Part shown: positions 9,564 through 19,005 of the stretch, piece after piece
Position numbering within the stretch: the first letter of the stretch is position 1
How the letters are laid out: the number at the start of each line of letters is the position of its first letter
Assembly (NCBI GenBank): GCA_026390635.1
Contig: JAPLFO010000149.1
Location: 1 to 64,000, forward strand
Reading direction: 5' to 3'
Length of the DNA stretch: 64,000 bases
From: Ignavibacteriales bacterium
GTDB lineage: Bacteria > Bacteroidota > Ignavibacteria > UBA10030 > UBA8401
Translations under genes and position numbers: made by a program
Notes under the pieces: generated by a model
Told to the model about the DNA's origin: nothing
The model's database searches: none
Seen by the model: the letters and a program-made list of their open reading frames with translations, nothing else

Positions 9564-12083
9564 CTATTTCACATCGGCCGGTTTTTCTTCTTCCGTGCTC
9601 TCTTCCCTCTGCTCAGTGTTCAGCCGGTCTTTGTTGGCGTCGTAGAACTTCAATGCCTCTGCTTTTGCATTGAACTTCACTTTGATCCTGCTTCCCTCGC
9701 CGAACTTACCCTTCAATATTTCCTCGGCCACCGGATCTTCAATGTATTTCTGCAGTGCACGGCGCAGCGGACGAGCGCCAAAATTCGGATCGAATCCTTT
9801 GTCCGCCAGGAATTCCTTGGCCTGCTTATTCAATTCGATGGTAATATTCATCGAACTCATCCGCTTGAACAGTTCCCTTGTTGAGATGTCTATGATCTTC
9901 AGAATATCCGGCCGTTCGAGCGCATGGAATACAATGGTGTCATCGATCCGATTCAGAAACTCCGGATTGAATACTCGTTTCAGCGCATCTTCGATGGTGT
10001 TCTTCATCGCCTTGTATTTGTCCTGCACCGTCGGATCCCCGAAGCCGAACCCGCCGGCTGACTTTATATCGCGTGCGCCGATGTTCGATGTCATGATCAG
10101 TATCGTATTTTTGAAATCGACACGCCGTCCCAGGCTGTCTGTCAACTGCCCATCGTCGAGCACCTGCAGAAGAATGTTGAACACATCCGGATGCGCTTTT
10201 TCGATTTCGTCCAGCAGTACCACGGAGTACGGTTTACGCCGGACTTTTTCCGTCAACTGTCCGCCTTCTTCGTATCCGACATATCCGGGAGGCGCTCCGA
10301 CCAGGCGGGACACGGAGAACTTTTCCATGTATTCACTCATGTCGACACGAATCAGCGCTTCATCAGACTCGAACAGATATCGCGCCACTGCTTTTGCCAT
10401 TTCGGTTTTGCCCACACCGGTGGGGCCGAGGAAGATGAACGACCCGATCGGACGGCGGGGATCTTTCAATCCGGCACGTGTGCGGCGGATCGCTTTTGTC
10501 AATTTCGACAGTGCCTCATCCTGGCCGACGATTTGTTCGCGCAACACCGATTCCATCTTCAACAGCTTTGCAGATTCCGATTCCGCGATGCGGTTCACGG
10601 GAATGCCGGTCATCATCGCAACGACATCGGAGACGTTATCTTCGGTGACCTCATACACAGTTTCCTGCGCCTTCAACTCCCACTCGCGCTTTGCCATTTC
10701 CAGATCGCTCAGAAGTTTCTTTTCCAGATCGCGCAAGCGTGCTGCTTCTTCAAAGTTCTGGTTTTTCACGACTTGATTTTTGGATTGCTTGATTTCTTCG
10801 ACTTTTTCCTCGAGCGTGAGAATCTCTTTCGGCACAACTATATTGGCAAGATGGACGCGCGCGCCGGCTTCATCCAGCACGTCGATAGCCTTGTCCGGAA
10901 GATTTCGGTCGGTAATGTAGCGATCGCTGAGTTTGACGGCAGCGGAAAGCGCTGCGTCGGAGAAATGAACTCCGTGGTGCTCTTCGTACTTCTGCTTGAT
11001 GTTCATCAGGATCTGCAGCGTCTCGTCCACCGTTGTCGGATCCACCATGATTTTCTGGAACCGGCGATCCAATGCGCCGTCCTTCTCAATATACTGGCGG
11101 TATTCATCCAGCGTGGTAGCACCGATGCATTGCAGTTCACCACGCGACAGCGCGGGCTTGAACATGTTCGAGGCGTCCAGTGAACCGGATGCCCCGCCGG
11201 CACCGACGATGGTATGCAGTTCATCGATGAACAGGATGACATCGCGGGCCTTTTCCAGCTCGTTCATGACGGCTTTCATCCGCTCTTCAAACTGCCCGCG
11301 GTATTTTGTGCCCGCCACCAATGCCGCCAGATCGAGCGTGACAACGCGCTTATCGTGGAGAACGCGGGAGACTTTCTTCTGAATGATCCGCAGCGCAAGT
11401 CCTTCGGCGATGGCGGTCTTTCCAACGCCAGGCTCGCCGATCAGCACGGGATTATTCTTCTTGCGACGGCTGAGCACCTGTGCCACACGTTCGATTTCTT
11501 TTTCACGCCCGACAACCGGATCGAGTTTTCCTTCCCCGGCAAGTCTGGTCAGATCGCGTCCGAAATTGTCCAGTACCGGCGTCTTTGATTTATCCTGCTT
11601 CTTTTCCTGCTGGCCCGATTGCTGCTGCGGGGAGGACGGTTTGCCGCTGATAATATTATCCAGCTCTGCACGAACAAGGTCATAGTGCACATTGAACTGA
11701 TGCATGATCTGCGCGGCAATGTTATCATCATCCCTCAACAGGGACATCAACAAATGCTCTGTCCCGATGACGTCAGACTTATAGAGCTTTGCTTCCAGAT
11801 AGGTGATTTTCAGCACCTTTTCTGCCTGTTTCGTGAGCGGGATATTGCCGATCGTCAGTGTACCGCCGGCTGTCCGGACGGTGTCTTCAATCGCCTTTTT
11901 CAACTTGTAGAGATCAACGCCCAGATTGCGGAGGATCTTAACTGCGATGCCTTCACCTTCGCGGATAATTCCTAAAAGGAGGTGTTCCGTACCGATATAA
12001 TCGTGTCCAAGCCGGAGTGCCTCTTCCCTGCTGAGACGAATAACATCCTGAACCCGGTTGGAGAAATTGCCTTCCATTGTCAT
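9564..12083 (-). CDS. clpC: ATP-dependent Clp protease ATP-binding subunit ClpC
   Basis: 839 aa with duplicated N-domain, two AAA+ domains ([30 protein letters not shown]) and a UVR-like linker ([17 protein letters not shown]). Confidence 0.96.
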   Translation of the reverse strand: MTMEGNFSNRVQDVIRLSREEALRLGHDYIGTEHLLLGIIREGEGIAVKILRNLGVDLYKLKKAIEDTVRTAGGTLTIGNIPLTKQAEKVLKITYLEAKLYKSDVIGTEHLLMSLLRDDDNIAAQIMHQFNVHYDLVRAELDNIISGKPSSPQQQSGQQEKKQDKSKTPVLDNFGRDLTRLAGEGKLDPVVGREKEIERVAQVLSRRKKNNPVLIGEPGVGKTAIAEGLALRIIQKKVSRVLHDKRVVTLDLAALVAGTKYRGQFEERMKAVMNELEKARDVILFIDELHTIVGAGGASGSLDASNMFKPALSRGELQCIGATTLDEYRQYIEKDGALDRRFQKIMVDPTTVDETLQILMNIKQKYEEHHGVHFSDAALSAAVKLSDRYITDRNLPDKAIDVLDEAGARVHLANIVVPKEILTLEEKVEEIKQSKNQVVKNQNFEEAARLRDLEKKLLSDLEMAKREWELKAQETVYEVTEDNVSDVVAMMTGIPVNRIAESESAKLLKMESVLREQIVGQDEALSKLTKAIRRTRAGLKDPRRPIGSFIFLGPTGVGKTEMAKAVARYLFESDEALIRVDMSEYMEKFSVSRLVGAPPGYVGYEEGGQLTEKVRRKPYSVVLLDEIEKAHPDVFNILLQVLDDGQLTDSLGRRVDFKNTILIMTSNIGARDIKSAGGFGFGDPTVQDKYKAMKNTIEDALKRVFNPEFLNRIDDTIVFHALERPDILKIIDISTRELFKRMSSMNITIELNKQAKEFLADKGFDPNFGARPLRRALQKYIEDPVAEEILKGKFGEGSRIKVKFNAKAEALKFYDANKDRLNTEQREESTEEEKPADVK

Positions 12084-12345
12084 ACCTTTAAATAATGTCA
12101 GAAATCTGTGAAATCCTTCACAGGTGGTAACACTGTTGCCCTTGAAGATGTTTCACTCTGTCAATATAGCTAAAAAGCGAGGGGGTGTCAAGAAAACCGG
12201 AAATTGCGGAATTTGCGTCGCGAGAGGCATTTTTTCATGCAGATATCTGACACCACCCCGCAAACGCATGAGGGTTGCATTTTGAAGATAGCGCTTGTGA
12301 CGGGAAAGAAGAACTCTATTGCCACCGAGACCACGGAGCACATTT

Positions 12346-12377
12346 TTGTAGCGCGACTCCGTGGAGTCGCGACCATG
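12346..12377. repeat. Short palindromic intergenic repeat, copy 2 (TTGTAGCGCGACTCCGTGGAGTCGCGACCATGG)
   Basis: Hairpin CGCGACTCC-GT-GGAGTCGCG; same family as 6188 and 12482. Confidence 0.7.
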
Positions 12378-12481
12378 GATTTGATGGATCAAAGCCAAGT
12401 CTCGAGCCACTGTAGAATCAATTGTCAGACTGTACTTTTACACCAGATTTCCAGAGATCGCAATACAGATTGTATCACAAT

Positions 12482-12513
12482 TTGTAGCGCAACTCCGTGT
12501 AGTCGCAACCATG
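12482..12513. repeat. Short palindromic intergenic repeat, copy 3 (TTGTAGCGCAACTCCGTGTAGTCGCAACCATGG)
   Basis: Near-identical to copy 2, including the trailing ACCATGGAT(C/T)TGA. Confidence 0.7.
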
Positions 12514-12586
12514 GATCTGACTGATCGAGACCACCGTCCCGATCTACGGCAGAGTCAATTACTAAACGGCTCTTCTCGCTGGATTT

Positions 12587-14191
12587 CTAGAAGTCGTAGT
12601 AGAGATTGCGGAACGATCCCCGAATGCCGAAGCTCACATGGAGAGATTCTGAGGATTCAATTGTCGATGTTGCCGATCGGTACGAACACGAAGCCTCGAG
12701 ACGCAGGTTGTTCATGGGATTGAGAAGATACGAGGTTTGCACTTGCGCATACAGCAATCGGGTATGGATACCTTGTCCGATGAAGTTGCCGTACTCATGG
12801 TCCCGCGTCACGTACGATTTATACACATCCTTGCCGACATTGTCCGTTGCCGAAGAGTCATTCCCGTAGAGTGCATAATTGCACTGCAGCCTGAATTCAT
12901 ATCTGCCGGTCGAATACTGTCCGATTGCCAGCCACTCGTAGAAATTTGCACCGAGAGGATGTTCGAGGCTCTGCCGGTAGTGCGCGTGGTTTTTTTCCGG
13001 ATCCAGGTGTGCATAGGTATAGGGCGAAACGAGATTCAGCTCCGCCTGCGCAAATAATCCCCGGACGTTCAGCGGCTCAGCGGACTTTACACCAAATTGG
13101 ATTCCGTACTTGTTTCCCCACCAGCCCCGGTTTTTAACGAGTTCTCCGATAACAAATTCATCCAGCATTGCCTGACCGTAGAGCGCTGTTCCGTCGGCAA
13201 TGATATACCGCCAGTTCATACCGATGAGATAATTATCAGGCGAGCCAATCGAATATCCGGTCGGATGGAGAAATATGATAGGATTCAGATAGTTCAGTTC
13301 GATGCCGCGTCGTCCGGTGGAATCCTGCTCCCGCCATATCATGCTCTCGAACAAGCCGACGGAAAGTCGCTTCGTTATATTCACGTCCAGATAATGAAAT
13401 ACTCCACTTTTTTTGTGCCAGGCATCCGGTTCCGCGGCGGAAGTAATATGCTGGAACTCTGTCCACATACAGATGTATTTGATTTTCCAGAGATCTGCGG
13501 TAAGTTTGAGGTATGGATAGTTGAATGCCGCATCCGAGAGCATGAGAGAGCGGTAACCGTCCCCCAAGAAATTCTTGCCCTGCCCTACCTGGACACCCAG
13601 ATAGCGAGACGGCCGATAGGAAATAACCGCCGATGCGTATGCGAAATCAAACGTCTGCGTACCGGAGTATTTATAGTATCCCTGTCCGGGAATGATGGAA
13701 TCCCTGCGGACGATGGCATCGACATATTCCGGAAACTTCACCTGATTGTCGTAGAAGTCTGCCCTGAAAGAAAAGGCATTGCCGGCGGAACCGCCCACGC
13801 CAAACGCTCGAGTATTCACCGACGTCGTGCGTTCGGCTTCAACGTCCCTTCCAATCTGGAAATCAGGATAGAAGTCGATGTAGAGACGGTAGTCGTCCGC
13901 TACGATGTCCACCAAGTGCTCTGCAAATAATTTTCTGGAGAGCGAGCCGGTGTTCGTTGTGTCCCACACCCGGCCTGTTGCCAGCACCGAGTCAACATTG
14001 TTCCCCACGGTAAGATCTCTCAATTCGAATGGTTGGAGAGGACTATGGACCGGATGTGATAGCGAGTAGAGCGTTTTCGAGAGACGATTGTTGAGTTGAT
14101 GATCAATGGGAAGGAGTTGTGACTGCGCCCGAAGAACCCTCGGACAAATAGAAACGAAGCAAACGGCGACCAGCAACAACCGAATTTTCAT
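12587..14191 (-). CDS. Outer-membrane beta-barrel protein, possibly capsule assembly Wzi-like
   Basis: 534 aa with signal peptide and alternating aromatic beta-strand pattern; 'GQGKNFLGDGYRSLMLSDAAFNYPYLKLTADLWKIKYICMW'. Confidence 0.55.
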   Translation of the reverse strand: MKIRLLLVAVCFVSICPRVLRAQSQLLPIDHQLNNRLSKTLYSLSHPVHSPLQPFELRDLTVGNNVDSVLATGRVWDTTNTGSLSRKLFAEHLVDIVADDYRLYIDFYPDFQIGRDVEAERTTSVNTRAFGVGGSAGNAFSFRADFYDNQVKFPEYVDAIVRRDSIIPGQGYYKYSGTQTFDFAYASAVISYRPSRYLGVQVGQGKNFLGDGYRSLMLSDAAFNYPYLKLTADLWKIKYICMWTEFQHITSAAEPDAWHKKSGVFHYLDVNITKRLSVGLFESMIWREQDSTGRRGIELNYLNPIIFLHPTGYSIGSPDNYLIGMNWRYIIADGTALYGQAMLDEFVIGELVKNRGWWGNKYGIQFGVKSAEPLNVRGLFAQAELNLVSPYTYAHLDPEKNHAHYRQSLEHPLGANFYEWLAIGQYSTGRYEFRLQCNYALYGNDSSATDNVGKDVYKSYVTRDHEYGNFIGQGIHTRLLYAQVQTSYLLNPMNNLRLEASCSYRSATSTIESSESLHVSFGIRGSFRNLYYDF

Positions 14192-14390
14192 GGGTGGAAA
14201 TTTCCTGTCACTTCATCTGGATGGCAATTCGAAATACAATATAGCAACATGACCCGGAGAAACAACACGAGCCTACTTTTCCAGACCACACTCTATTGTA
14301 GAGCACGTCATTCCAGTCGATCGAGAATAGTCCGAATTTGAGTTGGCTTGACAAATACTGGCTCATTTTGTATATTGACAAACCATTTAT

Positions 14391-14462
14391 TCCGCGGTAG
14401 CTCAATGGTAGAGCATGCGGCTGTTAACCGCAGGGTTGTAGGTTCGAGCCCTACCCGCGGAG
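14391..14462 (+). tRNA. tRNA-Asn (GTT anticodon)
   Basis: TCCGCGG-TAGCTCAATGGTAGAGCA-TGCGG-CTGTTAA-CCGCA-GGGTTGTAGGTTCGAGCCCTACCCGCGGAG; complete cloverleaf, anticodon GTT. Confidence 0.95.
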
Positions 14463-14467
14463 CAAAA

Positions 14468-14494
14468 ATCCCACCCCCATAGGGTGGGATTTTC
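14468..14494 (+). terminator. Terminator downstream of tRNA-Asn
   Basis: ATCCCACCCCCATAGGGTGGGATTTTCC. Confidence 0.75.
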
Positions 14495-14499
14495 CGTTT

Positions 14500-14772
14500 A
14501 TGGCCTACACGGTATATGTTTTGTATTCAGAGAAGTACGACCGATTATATATCGGCCAGTCGGAAGATTTGGAGCGCCGGCTTGCACAGCATTCGAGGGG
14601 AGAGATTTTTTCGACAAGACCGTATCTCCCGATGAAGCTCATCTATTCAGAGCGTGTTTTTTTTGCGTTCTGAGGCGATGAGGCGAGAGAAGCAACTGAA
14701 AACTCGCGGTGGCCGCCTGTGGATACGAACACATTGTATTATAGTAGAGCATGTCTGTCGTACGACAGATTA
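14500..14772 (+). pseudogene. GIY-YIG nuclease (UPF0213-like), frameshifted at a T8 tract
   Basis: Frame 1: MAYTVYVLYSEKYDRLYIGQSEDLERRLAQHSRGEIFSTRPYLPMKLIYSERVF(FAF*); the next frame continues ...LRSEAMRREKQLKTRGGRLWIRTH. The break is at T8 (14657-14664); losing one T restores the frame. Confidence 0.85.
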
Positions 14773-14893
14773 ACCGCAGGGTTGCAGGCTGAGGAGTCCA
14801 GACAAAATCTGGACAACGAAGTCCCGCGCTCTTTTTGCGGGATTCGAGCCCTATCGCAGCGAAGCAGAGATCCCGTTACGGGACCCGCGGAGC
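14742..14893 (+). repeat. tRNA-Asn 3'-half-like copy carrying three hairpin insertions (repeat copy A)
   Basis: TAGAGCATG[TCTGTCGTACGACAGA]TTAACCGCAGGGTTGCAGG[CTGAGGAGTCCAGACAAAATCTGGACAACGAAGTCCCGCGCTCTTTTTGCGGGA]TTCGAGCCCTA[TCGCAGCGAAGCAGAGATCCCGTTACGGGA]CCCGCGGAGC; unbracketed parts match the tRNA-Asn at 14391. Confidence 0.8.
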
Positions 14894-14905
14894 CATTGGA
14901 CATAG

Positions 14906-14931
14906 AACCTCGAAACTAACGTTTCGAGGTT
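14906..14931 (+). terminator. Terminator-like hairpin after repeat copy A
   Basis: AACCTCGAAAC-TAAC-GTTTCGAGGTT, perfect 11-bp stem. Confidence 0.6.
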
Positions 14932-15070
14932 GTTTATGCCCCCCCTCAACAGCGGTTCCATCCCCACGGAAACCAATCCTGATTTCTCCCTTGGGTTCGG
15001 TCTTTTTGTATTTGGAGGTGATTGAGAATTCTTCCATAGATATCATCGGCTCCCGAAGTGATTCGGGAGA

Positions 15071-15107
15071 AAAAAAAGAGAACCAGGAATCCCGGTTCTC
15101 TTTTTTG
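15071..15107. terminator. Bidirectional terminator hairpin
   Basis: AAAAAAAGAGAACC-AGGAATCC-CGGTTCTCTTTTTT just downstream of the 15129-18110 minus-strand gene. Confidence 0.75.
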
Positions 15108-15128
15108 TTTTCAGTCAACTGCTGTCAT

Positions 15129-18110
15129 CTACTTCAGAAGCAGCATTCTCCGGGCGAATGAACGTCCGTCATGACTCAGTTGGTACGTATAGACACCTGA
15201 CGAGAGTCCGAGGGCATCGAATGTCACATTGTAGCGCATACCTTCATTCGCTATTCCGTCGAAAAGCGTCGCGACCTGCTGCCCCAGTGAATTTACGACC
15301 ACCATGCGGGCAAATCCGGTGGAGGGGACGGTGAAGGAAATCGATGTCGTTGGATTGAACGGATTCGGATAATTCTGTTCCAGCGAGAACGTTGTCGGGC
15401 CGACTTCAGTTGCGGCGGCTTCTTTGCCGAGCCTGCCGACATTCAGGAAATCGCTCCCTTCGACGGGGATACCTGTCTTTGTGGTCCCAATCAGTGTCGC
15501 AGAATGGTCGTGCTTGGTGAGGCCGGTTGCCTTCGTTACGAACTGGAGCATGAGGTCAGCACGTCCATCATGATTCACATCTTTGTAGTCCGCCTTATCA
15601 TCATGATTCACATCTTTGTAGTCCGCCTTATCATCATGATTCACGTCTTTATGGTCCGCCTTATCAAGTACCGGGTGAGCACCTCCAGGCCCGAACCGCA
15701 GCGACGCCACGTCGAGCTTCGTTGCATCGAAGGTCGGAGTCGACAACACAGCAACAGGGATAACCCCATTGTCCTCGAAGTTCACCACGTTGGTCGAAGA
15801 TCCCGGCTTGATATCCACGATGATCGGATATGGCTTGACCGTCACCTTTTGAGTGCCGGTGGATACATTCCCTGAACTATCGCGCGCTGTGTAATGTATG
15901 GTGGTCACTCCCAATGGGTAGATCGTTGGTGCGTCTGATGTAATGCTCACCGGTCCGACACAGTTATCGACAGCAGTGGCAGCGCCGAGGGAACCCGAAT
16001 AACCGCCTGCTGCGTTCGCGATCACGGTGGTGTCAGGAGGAACTGTCAAAACCGGCGGCGTCAGGTCGACGATCTTGAGCGTGAGCGTACCCTTGCCGGG
16101 GCCGCCGGCGTTGGACGCCGTGAGGTCAATCGGGAAAGTGCCCACGATGTTGGGCAACGTGCCCGAGATCGCGCCGGTGGAAGCGTTCACGGCCAGGCCG
16201 GCGGGCAGACCCGCGGCGGCGTAGGCCGTCGGCGAATTTGTGGCGACGATCTGGTAGCTGAACGCGCTGCCGCAGGAGCCGCTCTTCGACTCGCTCGTGA
16301 CGACCGGCGCGGACACGGCGTCGTCAATGGTTACCGTGTTGGTAACCTGGCCGCCGAAATAGAGGCGTGATGCCTGAAAGAAGGTCAACGTGTAGGTCTG
16401 GCCGGCGACCAATGGAAGCGTGCTGGTGGCCTTGATCTTCCCCAGAGTTCCGAAGACAGCCTGCAGGTAGGCATATTGATAAGTTCCGTCCGCCGACCCG
16501 AGCCCCTGGGCGTCCAAGCCCCAGTTTGCAGGAGAACCGTTGAGAATGCCGCTGTAGTTATTGAAGGCCCAGTTGCCGAAAACGGCCGCGCCACCGTTGG
16601 CTGAAACTCCCGCGTTCGTGCCGAGGACCGGCGTCTCGAAGCCGTCTGAGAACGCGGTCGTCGCGCCATTGGTGATTTTCACGGCGTCGATGAGGATGGC
16701 GTTGTCGCCCGAGGGACCACCGGCGATGAGATTGAAACCGAGGGTATAGTTGCCCGAGTGTGTGGGAATGAAGTTCACGGTGTATTTCTTCCAACCCTCC
16801 GCGGTCGCGGTCGTGCGGGTGAAGATTACCGGGGGAATCGCCGGCGGAGGTCCGAACGGCGTGGTGTTCGTCAGCAAGTCGAAGTTCTGGCCGCCGTAGC
16901 CGTTGGGGCTGACTGAGGCGATGTCGGGCTTGCCGTCGCCAGTGAAATCGGCCAAAGTCACATCAACTGCATTCGGAATAGTGCCAAAAAGAGAGGGCGC
17001 GCTCAAGGTTCCGTCCCCGTTTCCGGTCAGGATCGCAACCTTACCGGCAGCGTTGAGACTCGCGGCCACATCCAGATTTCCATCACCGTTGACATCGGCT
17101 ACGAAAAACCCAGTCGGCCAATTGGCAGCCCCAGAGGGAAAGTTCGCTGGACTCCCGAAAGTTCCGTTGCCATTGCCAAGATAGACGGACACCGATCCGT
17201 CGCTAAGGCCCTCAATGAGATCCGGCTTGCCGTCCTTGTTTAGATCCGCTACCGCAATGCAGGACGCGGCCGGGCTGAGAATAATCGGCGCCTGCAGCGT
17301 GCCGTCCCCGTTTCCGATGAAGAGATCAGTCGCGTTGGCCTGTCCACTGGTCACAACAAAGTCAGCCTTGCCGTCTCCGTTTACGTCCACGATGACGCCC
17401 TGTCCGACGGCGGGACCGCCCGCATTCGGCATGATGCTGGTCACCTGTCCGGGAGTGAACGTGCCATCTCCATTATTCTGATAAATATATAAGCCGGCGT
17501 AGGCGCTGCCGACGATGATATCCGGCTTACCATCACCATTCAGGTCGCCGACCGTCAGAGAGCGCACATCATAAAAACCGAGGTAATAGTTCGTGGTGGA
17601 AAACTGGGGCACCCCATTGACATCGTTGCCCGTGTTGATGAGCACGGTTACCAGGCTGTAAGGACCATAATTGATATGCACCGTCGTTACGCAGACGGCA
17701 TCGAGCTTCCCGTCCCCGTTCACATCGGCGGACTTTACTAACATGTAACCGTCAATGGCCTTAGGCATGTATTGGACGAGACTTCCGGGCAAGTTGACCA
17801 TGTTGCCCGTCGTCATCTGATCTGCGTTGATGTCAAACTTCTGGAATGTGCCGTTGCCGTTGCCATACATGAATCGGGCACTGGGGGAGCCGTCGACGAT
17901 GAAGGCGTCCAATTTGCCGTCACCGTTAAAGTCGCCAACCGCGGCTGGCCTGGGCGGCTGCCAGGGCGCGCTACCTGTCGGAGTTGCGATGATGGTATTG
18001 AACGTGGGCGCTTGCGCAACGGTACGAGCTGGAACCGCGGCAAGCGCCGCTATCCCCGCCAGCAAGAGAACCCAACTGCGTAGATTTCTTTTCATAGTGC
18101 AAACCTCCAA
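15129..18110 (-). CDS. Secreted FG-GAP/VCBS repeat protein with putative Ig-like domain and C-terminal T9SS sorting domain
   Basis: Repeated 'VGDLNGDGKPDIIVG / DVNGDGKADFVVT / DLNKDGKPDLIEG' motifs; 'AGLPAGLAVNASTGAISGTLP'; C-terminus 'LEQNYPNPFNPTTSISFTVPS...SSGVYTYQLSHDGRSFARRMLLLK'. Confidence 0.88.
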   Translation of the reverse strand: MEVCTMKRNLRSWVLLLAGIAALAAVPARTVAQAPTFNTIIATPTGSAPWQPPRPAAVGDFNGDGKLDAFIVDGSPSARFMYGNGNGTFQKFDINADQMTTGNMVNLPGSLVQYMPKAIDGYMLVKSADVNGDGKLDAVCVTTVHINYGPYSLVTVLINTGNDVNGVPQFSTTNYYLGFYDVRSLTVGDLNGDGKPDIIVGSAYAGLYIYQNNGDGTFTPGQVTSIMPNAGGPAVGQGVIVDVNGDGKADFVVTSGQANATDLFIGNGDGTLQAPIILSPAASCIAVADLNKDGKPDLIEGLSDGSVSVYLGNGNGTFGSPANFPSGAANWPTGFFVADVNGDGNLDVAASLNAAGKVAILTGNGDGTLSAPSLFGTIPNAVDVTLADFTGDGKPDIASVSPNGYGGQNFDLLTNTTPFGPPPAIPPVIFTRTTATAEGWKKYTVNFIPTHSGNYTLGFNLIAGGPSGDNAILIDAVKITNGATTAFSDGFETPVLGTNAGVSANGGAAVFGNWAFNNYSGILNGSPANWGLDAQGLGSADGTYQYAYLQAVFGTLGKIKATSTLPLVAGQTYTLTFFQASRLYFGGQVTNTVTIDDAVSAPVVTSESKSGSCGSAFSYQIVATNSPTAYAAAGLPAGLAVNASTGAISGTLPNIVGTFPIDLTASNAGGPGKGTLTLKIVDLTPPVLTVPPDTTVIANAAGGYSGSLGAATAVDNCVGPVSITSDAPTIYPLGVTTIHYTARDSSGNVSTGTQKVTVKPYPIIVDIKPGSSTNVVNFEDNGVIPVAVLSTPTFDATKLDVASLRFGPGGAHPVLDKADHKDVNHDDKADYKDVNHDDKADYKDVNHDGRADLMLQFVTKATGLTKHDHSATLIGTTKTGIPVEGSDFLNVGRLGKEAAATEVGPTTFSLEQNYPNPFNPTTSISFTVPSTGFARMVVVNSLGQQVATLFDGIANEGMRYNVTFDALGLSSGVYTYQLSHDGRSFARRMLLLK
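15567..15665 (-). repeat. Intragenic 33-bp tandem repeat (3 units) encoding (K/R)AD(Y/H)KDVNHDD
   Basis: Units 15567-15599 and 15600-15632 are identical; 15633-15665 differs at a few positions. Confidence 0.9.
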
Positions 18111-18773
18111 TTTGGTTGATTATTTAAGTGGATTTATGATGTCAACTAAAATAATGAACTAAATGAAATCCAAAAAGGTTCCCGAAAAGACCAACGGACT
18201 ACGGCTCCTGACGGTTCGGATTCGAATAGGCCGTGAATACGTGCGAATTGTCTGCTGGAAAAGCAGGAGTCATAATGTAGCCAGGGGAGCTCGAGGGAAC
18301 AGAATCGAAGGCGCTACAACGCAGAGCTGCATATCTCAACAGGTCAGCCGCCTAAAGGAAACTGGCAGGGACTGCCTTGTCCGTCCCTTTCGTGCACCCC
18401 AAAATCCCTTTTCTTCCAAAAGGACTAACGTTGGAGTCCTCTTCCAGTATATTGGTGCAGACTCGGATCAGAGAACCGGGCATGAGAGAAAACGCAAACT
18501 TAGGAAGACCTATAATGATAGTAGAACAGTTCGAACGACGGTATAACCCCGATAGGCTCCGCGTGATTGCTTTTTCCATCCTGATCTTCTTCCACGCAGG
18601 GATGATCGCGACAAGACCGACAACCGCTCCTCCGGTAATTGATTTGTAGATACTCCATTATTGACTGAAGCCTCTGTTCTTTTTGTAACATTTCTGATCC
18701 ATGTACGACTAGCGTCGATAGATCTGGAAAGATCGGCTCACGTAGAAAAATCCCCGCTTTGATGTCGACAACT

Positions 18774-19005
18774 TTACTCCTGCGCAAGAGCCGGATAGTC
18801 AATTGTTATCCTCAGAAATTTTGCTTGGACTTCCGGCTGAATCAGACCGGCATCCCTCAATTCAATTACGTCTGATTGATGAAGGTTCAGATAGCAGGGT
18901 AATCGGCGGTTGTCGATGAATATTTTCTTTGCTCCCTTATACTTATTGGTGAAAACAACAGGAATTTCGAATAAAAGCTTGATAGAATCCTCGTGTTTGG
19001 CGCGG
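18774..19005 (-). pseudogene. Small degenerate ORF of unknown family, paralogue of a remnant near 26.68-26.87 kb
   Basis: Encodes ...LRAKHEDSIKLLFEIPVVFTNKYKGAKKIFIDNRRLPCYLNLHQSDVIELRDAGLIQPEVQAKFLRITIDYPALAQE*; the second copy reads LRAKHEESNFLIFEIPVFFARIHKGA*HIFID...KVRIDYPALA*. Confidence 0.45.

Noticed and set aside
10191-11183. 330-aa ORF antisense to clpC
   Set aside because: Shadow ORF within the conserved clpC coding sequence.
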